Of a stretch of 44,258 nt of DNA, positions 34,504 to 43,418 are shown piece by piece. Location: positions 1-44,258 of the forward strand of contig CANQUC010000018.1 of the NCBI GenBank assembly GCA_947626945.1, given 5' to 3'. Every line of letters starts with the position of its first letter. Within the stretch, counting starts at the first letter, position 1. Made by a program: the position numbers and the translations under genes. The notes under the pieces were generated by a model. It did not search any database. It was not told the origin of the DNA and saw nothing but the letters and a program-made list of their open reading frames with translations. This DNA is from an uncultured Lachnospiraceae bacterium. Lineage in GTDB: Bacteria; Bacillota; Clostridia; Lachnospirales; Lachnospiraceae.

Positions 34504-36267
34504 ATGAAAAAAATATTGGAACTGATCGCGGAGGAAGTTGCCGGCGCCTTTGAAAAGGCCGGCTATGACAGCTCCTGTGCCAGGGTTACCTTATCCAACC
34601 GGCCAGATCTTTGCGAATACCAGTGTAACGGAGCGCTGGCGGCGGCAAAGACCTACAGAAAAGCGCCTGTCCTGATTGCCGGAGACTGTGTGAAAGCCCT
34701 TGCCGGCAGCAGGATGTTTGCCAAGGCAGAAGCGGCCGCTCCGGGATTTATCAATCTGGATCTGGATCCGGCGTGGCTTGCCGGATATCTGAAAGAAATG
34801 CGGCAGGCCGCCAAATACGGACTGGAGGAAGCAAAGGAGCCGGAGACCATCATCATCGACTACGGCGGCCCAAACGTGGCCAAGCCGCTTCATGTAGGGC
34901 ATCTTCGGCCGGCCATTATCGGCGAGAGCATCAAGCGGATCGGAAAGTATATGGGCCACCATGCCATTGGCGACGTGCATTTGGGAGACTGGGGGCTGCA
35001 GATCGGCCTGATCATTACGGAGCTGAAGCGCCGGCAGCCCAATCTGCCTTATTTTGATGAGCATTACCGGGGAGAATATCCAAAGGAGCCCCCTTTTACC
35101 ATTGGGGAGCTGGAAGAGCTTTATCCCGCCGCCAGCGCGTATTCCAAAGAAGACCCCGCGTACAGGGAGGAGGCGCTTTTGGCCACTCATCAGCTGCAGC
35201 AGGGAAACAGGGGCTACCGTGCGCTCTGGCAGCATATCCTGAATGTTTCCATACCGGATATCAAAAGAAATTATGATGATCTGAACGTTTCCTTTGAGCT
35301 GTGGAAAAAGGAATCCGACGTGGATCCTTACATTCCGCGGATGGTGGAGGATATGAAAGAAAAAGGCGTGGCCTATCTGGACGACGGCGCCCTGATCGTG
35401 GACGTGAAAGAGGAGACCGACGCAAAGGAGATTCCTCCCTGCATTGTGCTCAAATCCGACGGATCCGCCCTGTACGCCACTACGGATATCGCCACCATAC
35501 TGGAGCGGGAGAAGCTTTACAGGCCCGATCAGATCATTTATGTGGCGGACAAGCGTCAGGAACTGCATTTTACGCAGGTGTTCCGCTGCTGTAAAAAAGC
35601 GGGCATCGCGGATGAAAGGACAAAGCTGCGGTTCGTAGGCTTCGGCACCATGAACGGCAGGGACGGAAAGCCTTTCAAAACCCGGGACGGCGGCGTTATG
35701 CAGCTGAAGACCATGATCAGCAACATCAATGAGGAAATGTACAGAAAGATCACGGAAAATCATGAGGTGGCGGAAGAGGAGGCAAGGGAGACTGCCCGGA
35801 TCGTGGGATTGTCCGCCCTGAAATACGGAGATCTGTCCAATCAGGCTTCCAAGGACTATATTTTTGATCTGGATCGGTTCACCTCCTTTGAGGGCAACAC
35901 AGGACCTTATATTTTATATACCATTGTGCGGATCAAATCCATTTTGAGCCGGTACGGCGAAACCGGTTCTGAAGCTTCGGAAGAGCTGCTTCCGGCTTCC
36001 GGCGCCAGTGAAAAATCGCTGATGCTTGCTCTGACTCAGTTTTCCCAGGCGGTGGAGACCGCCTATGAGGAAAACGCGCCCCATAAGATCTGCGCCTTTA
36101 TTTATGATCTTGCTAACGCGTTCAACCGGTTCTACCATGAAAACCGGATCCTTGGGGAAACCGATCCGAAAAAACAGGCTTCCTGGATCGCGCTTTTAAG
36201 ACTGACCAAAGGCATCCTGGAAACCTGCATTGATCTGCTGGGGTTTGAGGCGCCGGAAAGGATGTAG
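34504..36267 (+). CDS. argS: Arginyl-tRNA synthetase
   Basis: 587 residues from ATG 34504 with GGGG upstream; the frame runs further 5' through the leader but without a start that makes sense. N-terminal tRNA-binding domain (LSNRPDLCEYQCNGALAAAK), class I HIGH motif as KPLHVGHLRP, DVHLGDWGLQIG, a KMSK-region equivalent FKTRDGG, and a C-terminal anticodon-binding helical domain. It charges tRNA-Arg with arginine. The gene leads a rightward run into thiN and nth. Confidence 0.94.
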   Translation: MKKILELIAEEVAGAFEKAGYDSSCARVTLSNRPDLCEYQCNGALAAAKTYRKAPVLIAGDCVKALAGSRMFAKAEAAAPGFINLDLDPAWLAGYLKEMRQAAKYGLEEAKEPETIIIDYGGPNVAKPLHVGHLRPAIIGESIKRIGKYMGHHAIGDVHLGDWGLQIGLIITELKRRQPNLPYFDEHYRGEYPKEPPFTIGELEELYPAASAYSKEDPAYREEALLATHQLQQGNRGYRALWQHILNVSIPDIKRNYDDLNVSFELWKKESDVDPYIPRMVEDMKEKGVAYLDDGALIVDVKEETDAKEIPPCIVLKSDGSALYATTDIATILEREKLYRPDQIIYVADKRQELHFTQVFRCCKKAGIADERTKLRFVGFGTMNGRDGKPFKTRDGGVMQLKTMISNINEEMYRKITENHEVAEEEARETARIVGLSALKYGDLSNQASKDYIFDLDRFTSFEGNTGPYILYTIVRIKSILSRYGETGSEASEELLPASGASEKSLMLALTQFSQAVETAYEENAPHKICAFIYDLANAFNRFYHENRILGETDPKKQASWIALLRLTKGILETCIDLLGFEAPERM

Positions 36268-36302
36268 GGCGGCGTCGGCTTCTGCGGGAAAGGAACTGCT
36301 TC

Positions 36303-36929
36303 ATGGGAAAAAAATGTATCATCGTAGGCGCGGGAAGCTTTACAGAGTCCGCTCTTCCTCTGGAAGAGGGAGACTATGTGATCGCCGCCGACGGCGGTCT
36401 GGCCTATCTGGAACAACTGCACATCAGGCCCCATATGGTGATCGGGGATTTTGACTCTCTTGGACGGCAGCCGGATCAGGGAAACGTCGTCAGGCTTCCG
36501 GTTGAAAAGGACGACACGGATATGGGAGCGGCGATCCGCCAGGGACTGCAAAAAGGCTTTGACTGCTTTTACCTGTACGGCGGCTGCGGCGGCAGGATGG
36601 ATCACACCCTTGCCAATATCCAGCACCTTGCGGCGCTGACAAAAGCCGGAAAGCAGGCGGTGCTCTTTGGAGAGCGCCAGGAGATCCGGATGCTGAAAGG
36701 GCCGGGGAAAATGGTGTTTCCCCCGGGAAAAAAAGGAACGGTGTCCGTACTTGCCTACAGTGACCGGTGCCTTGGCGTTTGGGAAAAGGGTTTTCAGTAT
36801 CGTCTGGAAGATTATACTATGGAAAGTCATGTTCCGTTGGGCGTCAGCAACGCCTTCACTGGCAGGGAAGCCGTGCTTTCGGTAAAAGACGGGCTTTTGC
36901 TGGTCATAACGGACAGACAGGGGGAATAG
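36303..36929 (+). CDS. thiN: Thiamine pyrophosphokinase
   Basis: 208 residues. Motifs of the TPK family are in order: AADGGLAYL, IGDFDSLG, EKDDTDMGAAI and GGCGGRMDHTLANI, then a C-terminal beta domain. It transfers pyrophosphate from ATP to thiamine to give TPP. It lies 35 bp after argS and 4 bp before nth, and about 5 kb upstream of the TPP-riboswitch importer, so salvage and activation genes sit near each other. Confidence 0.92.
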   Translation: MGKKCIIVGAGSFTESALPLEEGDYVIAADGGLAYLEQLHIRPHMVIGDFDSLGRQPDQGNVVRLPVEKDDTDMGAAIRQGLQKGFDCFYLYGGCGGRMDHTLANIQHLAALTKAGKQAVLFGERQEIRMLKGPGKMVFPPGKKGTVSVLAYSDRCLGVWEKGFQYRLEDYTMESHVPLGVSNAFTGREAVLSVKDGLLLVITDRQGE

Positions 36930-36933
36930 ACCA

Positions 36934-37605
36934 ATGACAAAAAAGGAACGGGCTCTTCAGATCATAGAGCGGCTGAAACAGGAATATCCGGTGGCGGACT
37001 GTACGCTGGATTACGATCAGGCATGGAAGCTGCTTGTCAGCGTCAGGCTGGCAGCCCAGTGCACAGACGCCAGGGTGAATGTGGTGGTAGAGGATCTCTA
37101 TGCCAGATACCCTACGGTGGAAGCCCTTGCAAACGGAAAGCCGGAGGACATTGAAGCCATCATAAAGCCATGCGGGCTGGGCCACAGCAAGGCCAGGGAC
37201 ATCAGCGCCTGTATGAAGATTTTGTGGGAACAGTACGGGGGCAAAGTGCCCGATGATTTTGACCGGCTGCTGAAGCTTCCCGGAGTAGGCAGGAAAAGCG
37301 CCAACCTGATCATGGGGGATGTGTTTGGAAAGCCTGCCATTGTAACGGATACCCACTGTATCCGTCTGGTGAACCGGATGGGTCTGGTGGACGGAATAAA
37401 AGATCCGAAAAAAGTAGAGATGGCCCTCTGGAAGCTGATTCCGCCGGAGGAGGGAAGCGATTTCTGTCACCGGCTGGTATACCACGGAAGAGAGGTCTGC
37501 ACCGCCAGAACAAAGCCCCGCTGCCACAGGTGCGTGCTGGAGGATCTTTGCAAAAAGGCGGGGGTACAGGAATCAGACAGCAGTAAGGAGGCGCTGGGGC
37601 AGTGA
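36934..37605 (+). CDS. nth: Endonuclease III
   Basis: 223 residues. Helix-hairpin-helix LLKLPGVGRKSANLI with the catalytic lysine, then VTDTHCIRL with the catalytic aspartate, and a C-terminal 4Fe-4S cluster (C-x6-C-x2-C-x5-C in CTARTKPRCHRCVLEDLC). It removes oxidised pyrimidines from DNA and nicks the abasic site. Its stop overlaps the GTG start of the MoxR gene by four bases. Confidence 0.94.
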   Translation: MTKKERALQIIERLKQEYPVADCTLDYDQAWKLLVSVRLAAQCTDARVNVVVEDLYARYPTVEALANGKPEDIEAIIKPCGLGHSKARDISACMKILWEQYGGKVPDDFDRLLKLPGVGRKSANLIMGDVFGKPAIVTDTHCIRLVNRMGLVDGIKDPKKVEMALWKLIPPEEGSDFCHRLVYHGREVCTARTKPRCHRCVLEDLCKKAGVQESDSSKEALGQ

Positions 37606-38582
37606 AAGAATTTTTGCCGGAAGAGATCCGGATCACCGCGGAAAAGATCAAAGGTGAGATCAGCAAGGTTCTGGTAGGAAAAGAACAGGTAACAGACTAT
37701 GTGCTGGCGGCCTGCTTCGCGGGAGGTCATCTTTTGCTGGAAGACCTGCCCGGCACGGGAAAGACGCTTCTTGCCAAAACGCTTGCAAAGGCAATCAACG
37801 GCAGCTTTAAGCGGATTCAGTTTACGCCGGATCTGCTGCCCGCCGATGTGACCGGCCTGAACTATTACGATCAGAAGCAGGGCGAGTTCCGGTTTCGGGA
37901 AGGCCCTGTCTTTGCAGGCATCCTGCTGGCGGACGAGATCAACCGGGCTACGCCCCGGACCCAGTCCAGCCTTCTGGAAGCCATGGAGGAACGGCAGGTT
38001 TCCGTAGATGGGGAGACCAGGCCGCTGCCGGATCCGTTTTTTGTCATTGCCACGCAGAATCCGGTGGAGGCGCTTGGCACCTTTCCTCTGCCGGAGGCTC
38101 AGCTGGACCGGTTTATGATGAAGCTGAGCGTGGGCTTCCCAAGCTTTGAGGGCGAACTGGATATGATAGAACGGTACCGGATCAACGATCCCGGAGAGCA
38201 GGTGAGGCCGGTCTGCGAAACAGCTCAGGTAAAAAAGATTCAGGAAGCGGTGAAGCAGGTCTATCTGCATCCGGAAGTGGGGGCGTATCTGCTGAAGATC
38301 GTACAGGCTACGAGAAAGGATCCCAATCTGCTGATCGGGGCAAGCCCCAGAAGCACCCTGGCTTTTATGAGAGCTTCTCAGGCTCTCGCGGCGGTACGGG
38401 GCCGCGGCTTTGTCACGCCGGATGACGTGAAGGAGCTGGCGCCTTTTGTGCTGGGCCACCGGGTCATGCGCAACAATGATTACCGGGATGGCCGGGCGGG
38501 CTGGGATATGATCCGCGCTCTGGCGGCGGAGATTGAACCGCCCACGGAACCTTTTTCGGAAGCGGAAGAAAAAAGCAGGTGA
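37602..38582 (+). CDS. MoxR-family AAA+ ATPase
   Basis: 326 residues from GTG 37602 (AAGGAGG at 37585-37591). Walker A LPGTGKT, pore-region segment FTPDLLPADVTG, Walker B LLADEINRA, sensor IATQNPVEALGTFPLPEAQLDR and a C-terminal lid. MoxR ATPases act as chaperones that assemble or activate partner proteins, typically with DUF58 proteins, which is exactly the next gene. Confidence 0.92.
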   Translation: MKEFLPEEIRITAEKIKGEISKVLVGKEQVTDYVLAACFAGGHLLLEDLPGTGKTLLAKTLAKAINGSFKRIQFTPDLLPADVTGLNYYDQKQGEFRFREGPVFAGILLADEINRATPRTQSSLLEAMEERQVSVDGETRPLPDPFFVIATQNPVEALGTFPLPEAQLDRFMMKLSVGFPSFEGELDMIERYRINDPGEQVRPVCETAQVKKIQEAVKQVYLHPEVGAYLLKIVQATRKDPNLLIGASPRSTLAFMRASQALAAVRGRGFVTPDDVKELAPFVLGHRVMRNNDYRDGRAGWDMIRALAAEIEPPTEPFSEAEEKSR

Positions 38583-38586
38583 GACG

Positions 38587-39747
38587 ATGCAGGTTGTAAT
38601 CGCGGCGGCCCTCTGTCTGTTTGTCCTTGTCTGGCTGCAGCGGTGGATCTATAAAAAATACTGGGACCGGGGGCTGGAGGTGGATGTGCGCTTTCAGCAG
38701 CGCAGCGTGCTGGAAAACCGGCAGGTAAAGGTGGATGTGCAGGTAGTCAACCGGAAAGCGCTTCCGCTGCCGGCGTTGTCCGTGGTGTTTTCCCTGCCTC
38801 AGCAGCTGACAGAGCACAGATCCAGGCAGCGGAATCTGGCGGACACCTTTAACAGAAACGAACTGTTTACTTTATTTTCCTATCAGTCGGTGACCCGGAC
38901 GCTGACCTTTATGTGCAGGCAAAGAGGCTGTTATTCCCTGGGGGAACTGATGGTTCACAACCGCAGTCTGTTTATGGACCGGGAAGATACGGCGCTGATC
39001 CCTATGGACAGACAGCTGATTGTGTGTCCGGACTGTGTGAACATGCGCAATTTCGTGCGGAAATTTCAATATCTGCTGGGAGAGATCCTGACCAATGAGT
39101 TTGCCCATGAAGATGTGTTTCTGATCCGGGGTGTGCGGGAGTACAGGCCCTATGACAGCCAGAGGCTCATCAACTGGAAAGCCACCGCCAAGCTGGGCAG
39201 TCTGATGGTGAATCATTATGAGCATACCGACAGCCGAAAGGTTGCGGTATTTTTAAATCTGGCAAAAAATCAGCTGGGACAGTCTGCGGATATTGCGGAG
39301 GAGGCTATCCGTCTGGCAAAGACCTGGTGCCTGAATCTGGACTATTACGGGATTGAAAGTGATCTCTACACAAACGGCAGCGAGACTCCCCATGGGGACT
39401 GCCTGAAAGTGGAGAAAAAAGATCTTGTTCAGAAATATATGAATCATGTGGATGAAATCCTGGCAAGGATCAGTTGCTGCAGGGAAGAGGAGGAATTCTT
39501 CCGGCTGTTTGACAGCCAGATCCGGGAACACAGCAGGGACTGCTTTCTGATCTTTATTTCCGCGGACAGCAGAACCCTGTTTCAGGAACAGCTGATCCGT
39601 CTGAAGGGTCAGACAGATAAATTTGTATGGGTGATTCCAAAAAGCAGCAAAAGCGTTCACAACATACGTCCGGAGCTGTCCTCCAACACGGTTTTCTGGA
39701 ACGTATACTGGAGAAAGGAAGAGCAGGGTGAAGTCATCAGCCTCTAA
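38587..39747 (+). CDS. DUF58 (MoxR-partner, VWA-like) membrane protein
   Basis: 386 residues from ATG 38587, with AGGTGAG 4 bp after the MoxR stop region. One N-terminal membrane segment (about 2-16), a beta-rich region, then the DUF58 signature VREYRPYDSQRLINWKATAKLGSLMVNHYE (around residue 180-210) and a VWA-like C-terminal half. Works with the MoxR ATPase in an unknown cell-envelope process. It ends 20 bp inside the next gene. Confidence 0.9.
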   Translation: MQVVIAAALCLFVLVWLQRWIYKKYWDRGLEVDVRFQQRSVLENRQVKVDVQVVNRKALPLPALSVVFSLPQQLTEHRSRQRNLADTFNRNELFTLFSYQSVTRTLTFMCRQRGCYSLGELMVHNRSLFMDREDTALIPMDRQLIVCPDCVNMRNFVRKFQYLLGEILTNEFAHEDVFLIRGVREYRPYDSQRLINWKATAKLGSLMVNHYEHTDSRKVAVFLNLAKNQLGQSADIAEEAIRLAKTWCLNLDYYGIESDLYTNGSETPHGDCLKVEKKDLVQKYMNHVDEILARISCCREEEEFFRLFDSQIREHSRDCFLIFISADSRTLFQEQLIRLKGQTDKFVWVIPKSSKSVHNIRPELSSNTVFWNVYWRKEEQGEVISL

Positions 39748-41047
39748 AAACAAAAAAGACCGGACAAAAACAGTATCTGCCGGACGGTTCATGACAGTCA
39801 TGGAATTTCTTCTGCAGATGAATTTTTATTACTGCCTGGTGCTTTTGGGGTACTATATTCTGTACCGGCTGGGCAAAGGGCCTTTTGAGCCCGCGGGCTG
39901 TCTGGGGATGATGGGATGCTTTCTGCCGGTATATGTGATCTCCAGAAAGGTGCGGGCTCTCTGGAAGATCCTGGCGCTGGATTTTCTGGTGCTGCTTCTG
40001 GCGGGAAGCCTGTTTCCGGCAGAAAGCGGAAGATGGTGGCTGGTAGTCTCTCTGCTTATATTTTCGGTTCTGGATCTGCTGACAAAAGGCAACCGGCAAA
40101 GCGGAGAGCAGGAAATTGTGTGGGCAGCGGAAAACAGCGCCCTATGGGGCGTCGGAATCTGGATTCTGATGGCTGCCGCCGTGGCCGCGGAAGCGGCCGT
40201 CAGAGGCGGGGAAAACAATCAGAGCTGCGTGAAGCTGATGCTGGCGGTATTTTGTCTGTTTCTGGCGGAATATTTCCTGCAGAGATACTTTTATCTGATC
40301 TACGATTATTTCCGGAAAATACGGGAAATGGACCGGATGGACCGTGGCCATTCAGCCAGGCTGGTTTCCTTTGGCGCGGTGTGCGGCGTGACCGTGGCCG
40401 GGGTGGTCTTTGCCTTATCAGGGCTGCTTTCCCGGTTTGTGGGATGGATTTTTCAGCTGGCGGGAAGCCTTTGGGGGACAATTTGGAACAACGTGGCCGG
40501 GGACAGCTCTCTGCCGGATGCCACCCCTCTGCCGGAACCGTACCGGGAATTCATCAAGGGAAACGGAAGAGAGCTTCTGGAACACGCAAAGCGAAGCCCC
40601 ATGATCGCCCACATGGCCAATCTGCTTGTGGGGCTTCTGGTTCTGGTGATCATTGCCCTTGTCCTCTATTACATTTACCGGATCCTGCGGACAACAAAGT
40701 ATTTTCAGAGCGATCAGGAGGAAGTGATCACCATAGTGGACCGGGCTGGCCCGGAGGTACAAAAGCCGGCGGGAGTCATGGAACGGTTTCGCTACGGAAA
40801 TACGGCGGCTCATCAGATCCGCAGATGCTTTAGCCGTCTGGTAGAGAGAAGAAATCAGGAACGCCCCATTTCGGATCTGAAAAAACTCACCGCCGGGGAG
40901 ATCGCAAAAAAGCTTCCCAGGGCAGCCGGGGAAAAAGACCGGATCAAAGAGCTGGAGACCCTTTACGAGAAAGCCCGGTATGAAGAAAAGACTGTCTCAA
41001 AAGAACAGGCGGCACGCGCAAAGGAAATCTGCCGCCATCTGTCCTAA
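39728..41047 (+). CDS. Membrane protein with DUF4129-like C-terminus
   Basis: 439 residues from GTG 39728, overlapping the DUF58 gene by 20 bp. Five or six membrane segments in the first 240 residues, a seventh at about 297-320, then a cytoplasmic tail matching DUF4129 (LKKLTAGEIAKKL...LETLYEKARYEEKTVSKEQAARAKEI). This is the usual third gene of MoxR-DUF58 clusters, where it often carries a transglutaminase-like domain; that domain is missing here. Confidence 0.82.
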   Translation: MKSSASKNKKDRTKTVSAGRFMTVMEFLLQMNFYYCLVLLGYYILYRLGKGPFEPAGCLGMMGCFLPVYVISRKVRALWKILALDFLVLLLAGSLFPAESGRWWLVVSLLIFSVLDLLTKGNRQSGEQEIVWAAENSALWGVGIWILMAAAVAAEAAVRGGENNQSCVKLMLAVFCLFLAEYFLQRYFYLIYDYFRKIREMDRMDRGHSARLVSFGAVCGVTVAGVVFALSGLLSRFVGWIFQLAGSLWGTIWNNVAGDSSLPDATPLPEPYREFIKGNGRELLEHAKRSPMIAHMANLLVGLLVLVIIALVLYYIYRILRTTKYFQSDQEEVITIVDRAGPEVQKPAGVMERFRYGNTAAHQIRRCFSRLVERRNQERPISDLKKLTAGEIAKKLPRAAGEKDRIKELETLYEKARYEEKTVSKEQAARAKEICRHLS

Positions 41048-41057
41048 TAATTTTTTA

Positions 41058-41086
41058 TTGACATTTTCCGCGGGAAAGGGTACACT
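41058..41086 (+). promoter_or_regulatory. Promoter of the thiamine transport operon
   Basis: Perfect TTGACA (41058-41063), 17-bp spacer, TACACT (41081-41086), placing the start at the 5' end of the riboswitch. Confidence 0.7.
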
Positions 41087-41093
41087 GTGAACC

Positions 41094-41202
41094 ACAGGGG
41101 AGCTTGAATGATCAGGCTGAGAGGAAACTGAGATCTGTTTCGACCCTGGAAGAAGCTGCCGCTTCTTCGTACCTGATCCGGATAATGCCGGCGTAGGGAT
41201 GT
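41094..41202 (+). promoter_or_regulatory. TPP riboswitch (THI element)
   Basis: Conserved blocks are all present: ACAGGGGAGC, GGCTGAGAGG, GACCC, then ACCTGATCCGGATAATGCCGGCGTAGGGA. AGGGG at the 5' end pairs with the 3' block to close the aptamer. It binds thiamine pyrophosphate and should shut down the operon when TPP is plentiful, through the terminator at 41244-41272. Confidence 0.95.
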
Positions 41203-41243
41203 ATCAGCCGCGGAATCATGCCGCATAGAATGTGCACCGTACT

Positions 41244-41272
41244 GCCCCGGAATATCCGGGGCTGTTTTTTTT
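41244..41272 (+). terminator. Riboswitch-controlled terminator
   Basis: GCCCCGGA-ATA-TCCGGGGC followed, after TG, by eight T. It lies between the aptamer and the first gene, as expected for transcriptional OFF control. Confidence 0.9.
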
Positions 41273-41290
41273 GAAAGAAAGGAGAATCTC

Positions 41291-41587
41291 ATGAATGCAA
41301 ATGTAGCAATCCAGGTGCTGCCTCATGTGGCGACCGACGAGGAAACCGTTCGGATCGTGGACGAAGTGATCGCCTACATCAAAAGCACCGGTCTTACTTA
41401 TTATGTAGGACCCTGCGAGACTTCCATTGAGGGAGACTATGAGGAACTGATGGAGATCGTGAAGAACTGTCAGAAGATCGCCATTCAGGCAGGCTGTAAA
41501 AAGGTGGCGTCTTATGTGAAGATCACATATGCGCCGGAGGAGAAAGTGCTGACCATTGATGAAAAAGTCACAAAACACCATCAGTAA
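41291..41587 (+). CDS. Thiamine-binding protein of the MTH1187/YkoF-like family
   Basis: 98 residues, a ferredoxin-like fold (NANVAIQVLPHV, TYYVGPCETSIEGDYEELMEIV, GCKKVASYVKITY). Small proteins of this family bind thiamine in the cytoplasm, and placement directly behind a TPP riboswitch supports that. AAAGGAGA precedes the ATG. Its end overlaps the permease gene by 29 bases. Confidence 0.88.
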   Translation: MNANVAIQVLPHVATDEETVRIVDEVIAYIKSTGLTYYVGPCETSIEGDYEELMEIVKNCQKIAIQAGCKKVASYVKITYAPEEKVLTIDEKVTKHHQ

Positions 41588-42347
41588 ACTGATTTCCAAT
41601 ATTTTTCCACCGGTAATGGCGGTGGCGCTGATTTTGGCATTCTGGCAGTGGCTGTCTGTGTCCGGCATCATGCCGTCGTTTATGATGCCCTCCCCCGGCG
41701 CGGTCTGGAAAGCGTTCCGGGAGGATTTTCTCATTTTGTGCAGCCACAGCGCCACAACCCTGTGGGAAGCCTTTCTGGGACTTTCTATCGGTCTGGCGCT
41801 GAGTTTTGTGATCGCGACCCTGATGGATGCCTGCGGCTTCCTGAAAAGAGGGGTTTATCCCCTGCTGGTCGTATCCCAGACCATTCCTTCCGTTGCCATC
41901 GCGCCGCTGTTGCTGCTGTGGTTTGGGTACGGGGTATTTCCAAAGGTAGTCCTCATTGTGATCACCACCTTTTTCCCCATTACCGTAGGACTGATCGACG
42001 GATTTGCCTCGGCGGATCCCGACGCTCTGAATCTGCTTCGTTCCATGGGAGCGGGGCCGGTAAAACGCTACCTGTACATTAAACTGCCAAGCTCCCTGGG
42101 ATATTTTTTCTCCGGGCTGAAGATCTCCGTATCCTACTCCGTGGTGGGAGCGGTGATCTCTGAATGGCTGGGCGGCACGAAAGGACTTGGCGTCTATATG
42201 ACCCGGGTAAGGAAATCATTTTCATATGACAGGATGTTTGCTGTCATTTTATTCATTGCGGCAGTAAGTCTGCTGCTGATGCTGCTTGTAGCGGCGATTA
42301 AATGGCTGATTATGCCATGGGAAAGGAAGACAAAGAAAAATGCGTAA
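41559..42347 (+). CDS. Thiamine-precursor ABC transporter permease (ThiX-like)
   Basis: 262 residues from ATG 41559 (a TTG one codon earlier is possible). Six membrane segments and the permease signature (DALNLLRSMGAGPVKRYLYIKLP). It belongs to the SsuC/TauC group, and the operon identifies it as the ThiX-type partner of a hydroxymethylpyrimidine-binding protein. It overlaps genes on both sides (29 and 8 bases), so translation is coupled. Confidence 0.87.
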   Translation: MKKSQNTISKLISNIFPPVMAVALILAFWQWLSVSGIMPSFMMPSPGAVWKAFREDFLILCSHSATTLWEAFLGLSIGLALSFVIATLMDACGFLKRGVYPLLVVSQTIPSVAIAPLLLLWFGYGVFPKVVLIVITTFFPITVGLIDGFASADPDALNLLRSMGAGPVKRYLYIKLPSSLGYFFSGLKISVSYSVVGAVISEWLGGTKGLGVYMTRVRKSFSYDRMFAVILFIAAVSLLLMLLVAAIKWLIMPWERKTKKNA

Positions 42348-43401
42348 AAAAATTCAGGTACTGACCGTACTGCTGCTGGCGCTGGCTCTTGCCATGCTGA
42401 CCGGGTGCGGAGACAAAAAAACAGAAACAAAAACAGACAAAACAGCGGATACACAGGAACAGGGAACGGATACGAACCAGACAGGGGAAGAGCTGGAAAA
42501 AATCGTAGTGGCTCTTGACTGGACGCCCAACACAAACCATACCGGCCTGTATGTGGCTCAGGACAAAGGCTATTTTAAAGACGCCGGCCTGGAGGTTGAG
42601 ATCGTTGAAGCCTCCGACGCGGGAGCCGAGGCCATGGTAAGCAGCAATACCGCCCAGTTCGGCATCAGCTTCCAGGATACGCTGGTGCCTGCCTTTGCGG
42701 CGAAAGAGAGCGAGCGGCTGCCCGTCACCGCCGTGGCCGCCATTATCCAGCACAACACCTCCGGCATCATTTCGCCAAAGGAAAAGGGCATTGACCGTCC
42801 GGGAAAAATGGGAGGCTGCACTTACGCCACCTGGGATCTTCCCATTGAGCAGGCTACCGTAAAGAAAGTAGTCAATGACGACGGGGGCAATTATGACGAG
42901 ATCAACCTGGCTTCTCAGTATGTGGAAAATATTCAGGGCGCTTTTGCCAGCGGCATTGACGCAGTCTGGATCTATTATGCCTGGGACGGCGTGAATACGG
43001 AGCTTGCCGGTCTGGATACCAATTTCTTTTATTTCAAAGATTACGCGGATGAGCTGGATTATTACACGCCTGTGATCATTGCGGGAAACGACTTCCTGGA
43101 AAAAAATCCGCAGACCGCGAAGAAGTTTATGGAAGCGGTTTCCAAAGGCTATGAATTCGCCATCAACGAGCCGGAAGAGGCCGCGAAGATCCTGGTGGAT
43201 CTGAATGAAGGCATGGATCTGGATCTCTGTGTAGCCAGCCAGAAATGGCTTGCGGACAAATACCGCGGCGACGCGGAAAAATGGGGCGTGATTGATCAGA
43301 GCAGATGGGATGCTTTCTACAAATGGGTATACGACAACAAGCTCTGTGAAAACCAGATCCCCGCAGGGTTTGGCTTTACCAATGAATATCTGCCGGATTA
43401 A
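42340..43401 (+). CDS. Thiamine-precursor-binding lipoprotein (ThiY/NMT1-like)
   Basis: 353 residues. Lipoprotein signal with lipobox LTGC (Cys 23), then a threonine- and lysine-rich linker. The binding domain starts at about residue 53 with VVALDWTPNTNHTGLYVAQDKGYF, the signature of ThiY/Thi5-like proteins that bind pyrimidine precursors of thiamine, and contains GGCTYATWDLPIEQA. It delivers substrate to the permease. AAGGAAG precedes the ATG. Confidence 0.9.
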   Translation: MRKKIQVLTVLLLALALAMLTGCGDKKTETKTDKTADTQEQGTDTNQTGEELEKIVVALDWTPNTNHTGLYVAQDKGYFKDAGLEVEIVEASDAGAEAMVSSNTAQFGISFQDTLVPAFAAKESERLPVTAVAAIIQHNTSGIISPKEKGIDRPGKMGGCTYATWDLPIEQATVKKVVNDDGGNYDEINLASQYVENIQGAFASGIDAVWIYYAWDGVNTELAGLDTNFFYFKDYADELDYYTPVIIAGNDFLEKNPQTAKKFMEAVSKGYEFAINEPEEAAKILVDLNEGMDLDLCVASQKWLADKYRGDAEKWGVIDQSRWDAFYKWVYDNKLCENQIPAGFGFTNEYLPD

Positions 43402-43418
43402 GGGAAAAGAGGCACTTT

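Noticed and set aside
34591-35763. 390-codon open frame opposite argS, and similar long ones opposite moxR (37467-38459) and pstB (20943-21833)
   Set aside because: Each lies antisense to a gene with clear family motifs; GC-rich coding sequence commonly leaves such frames open.
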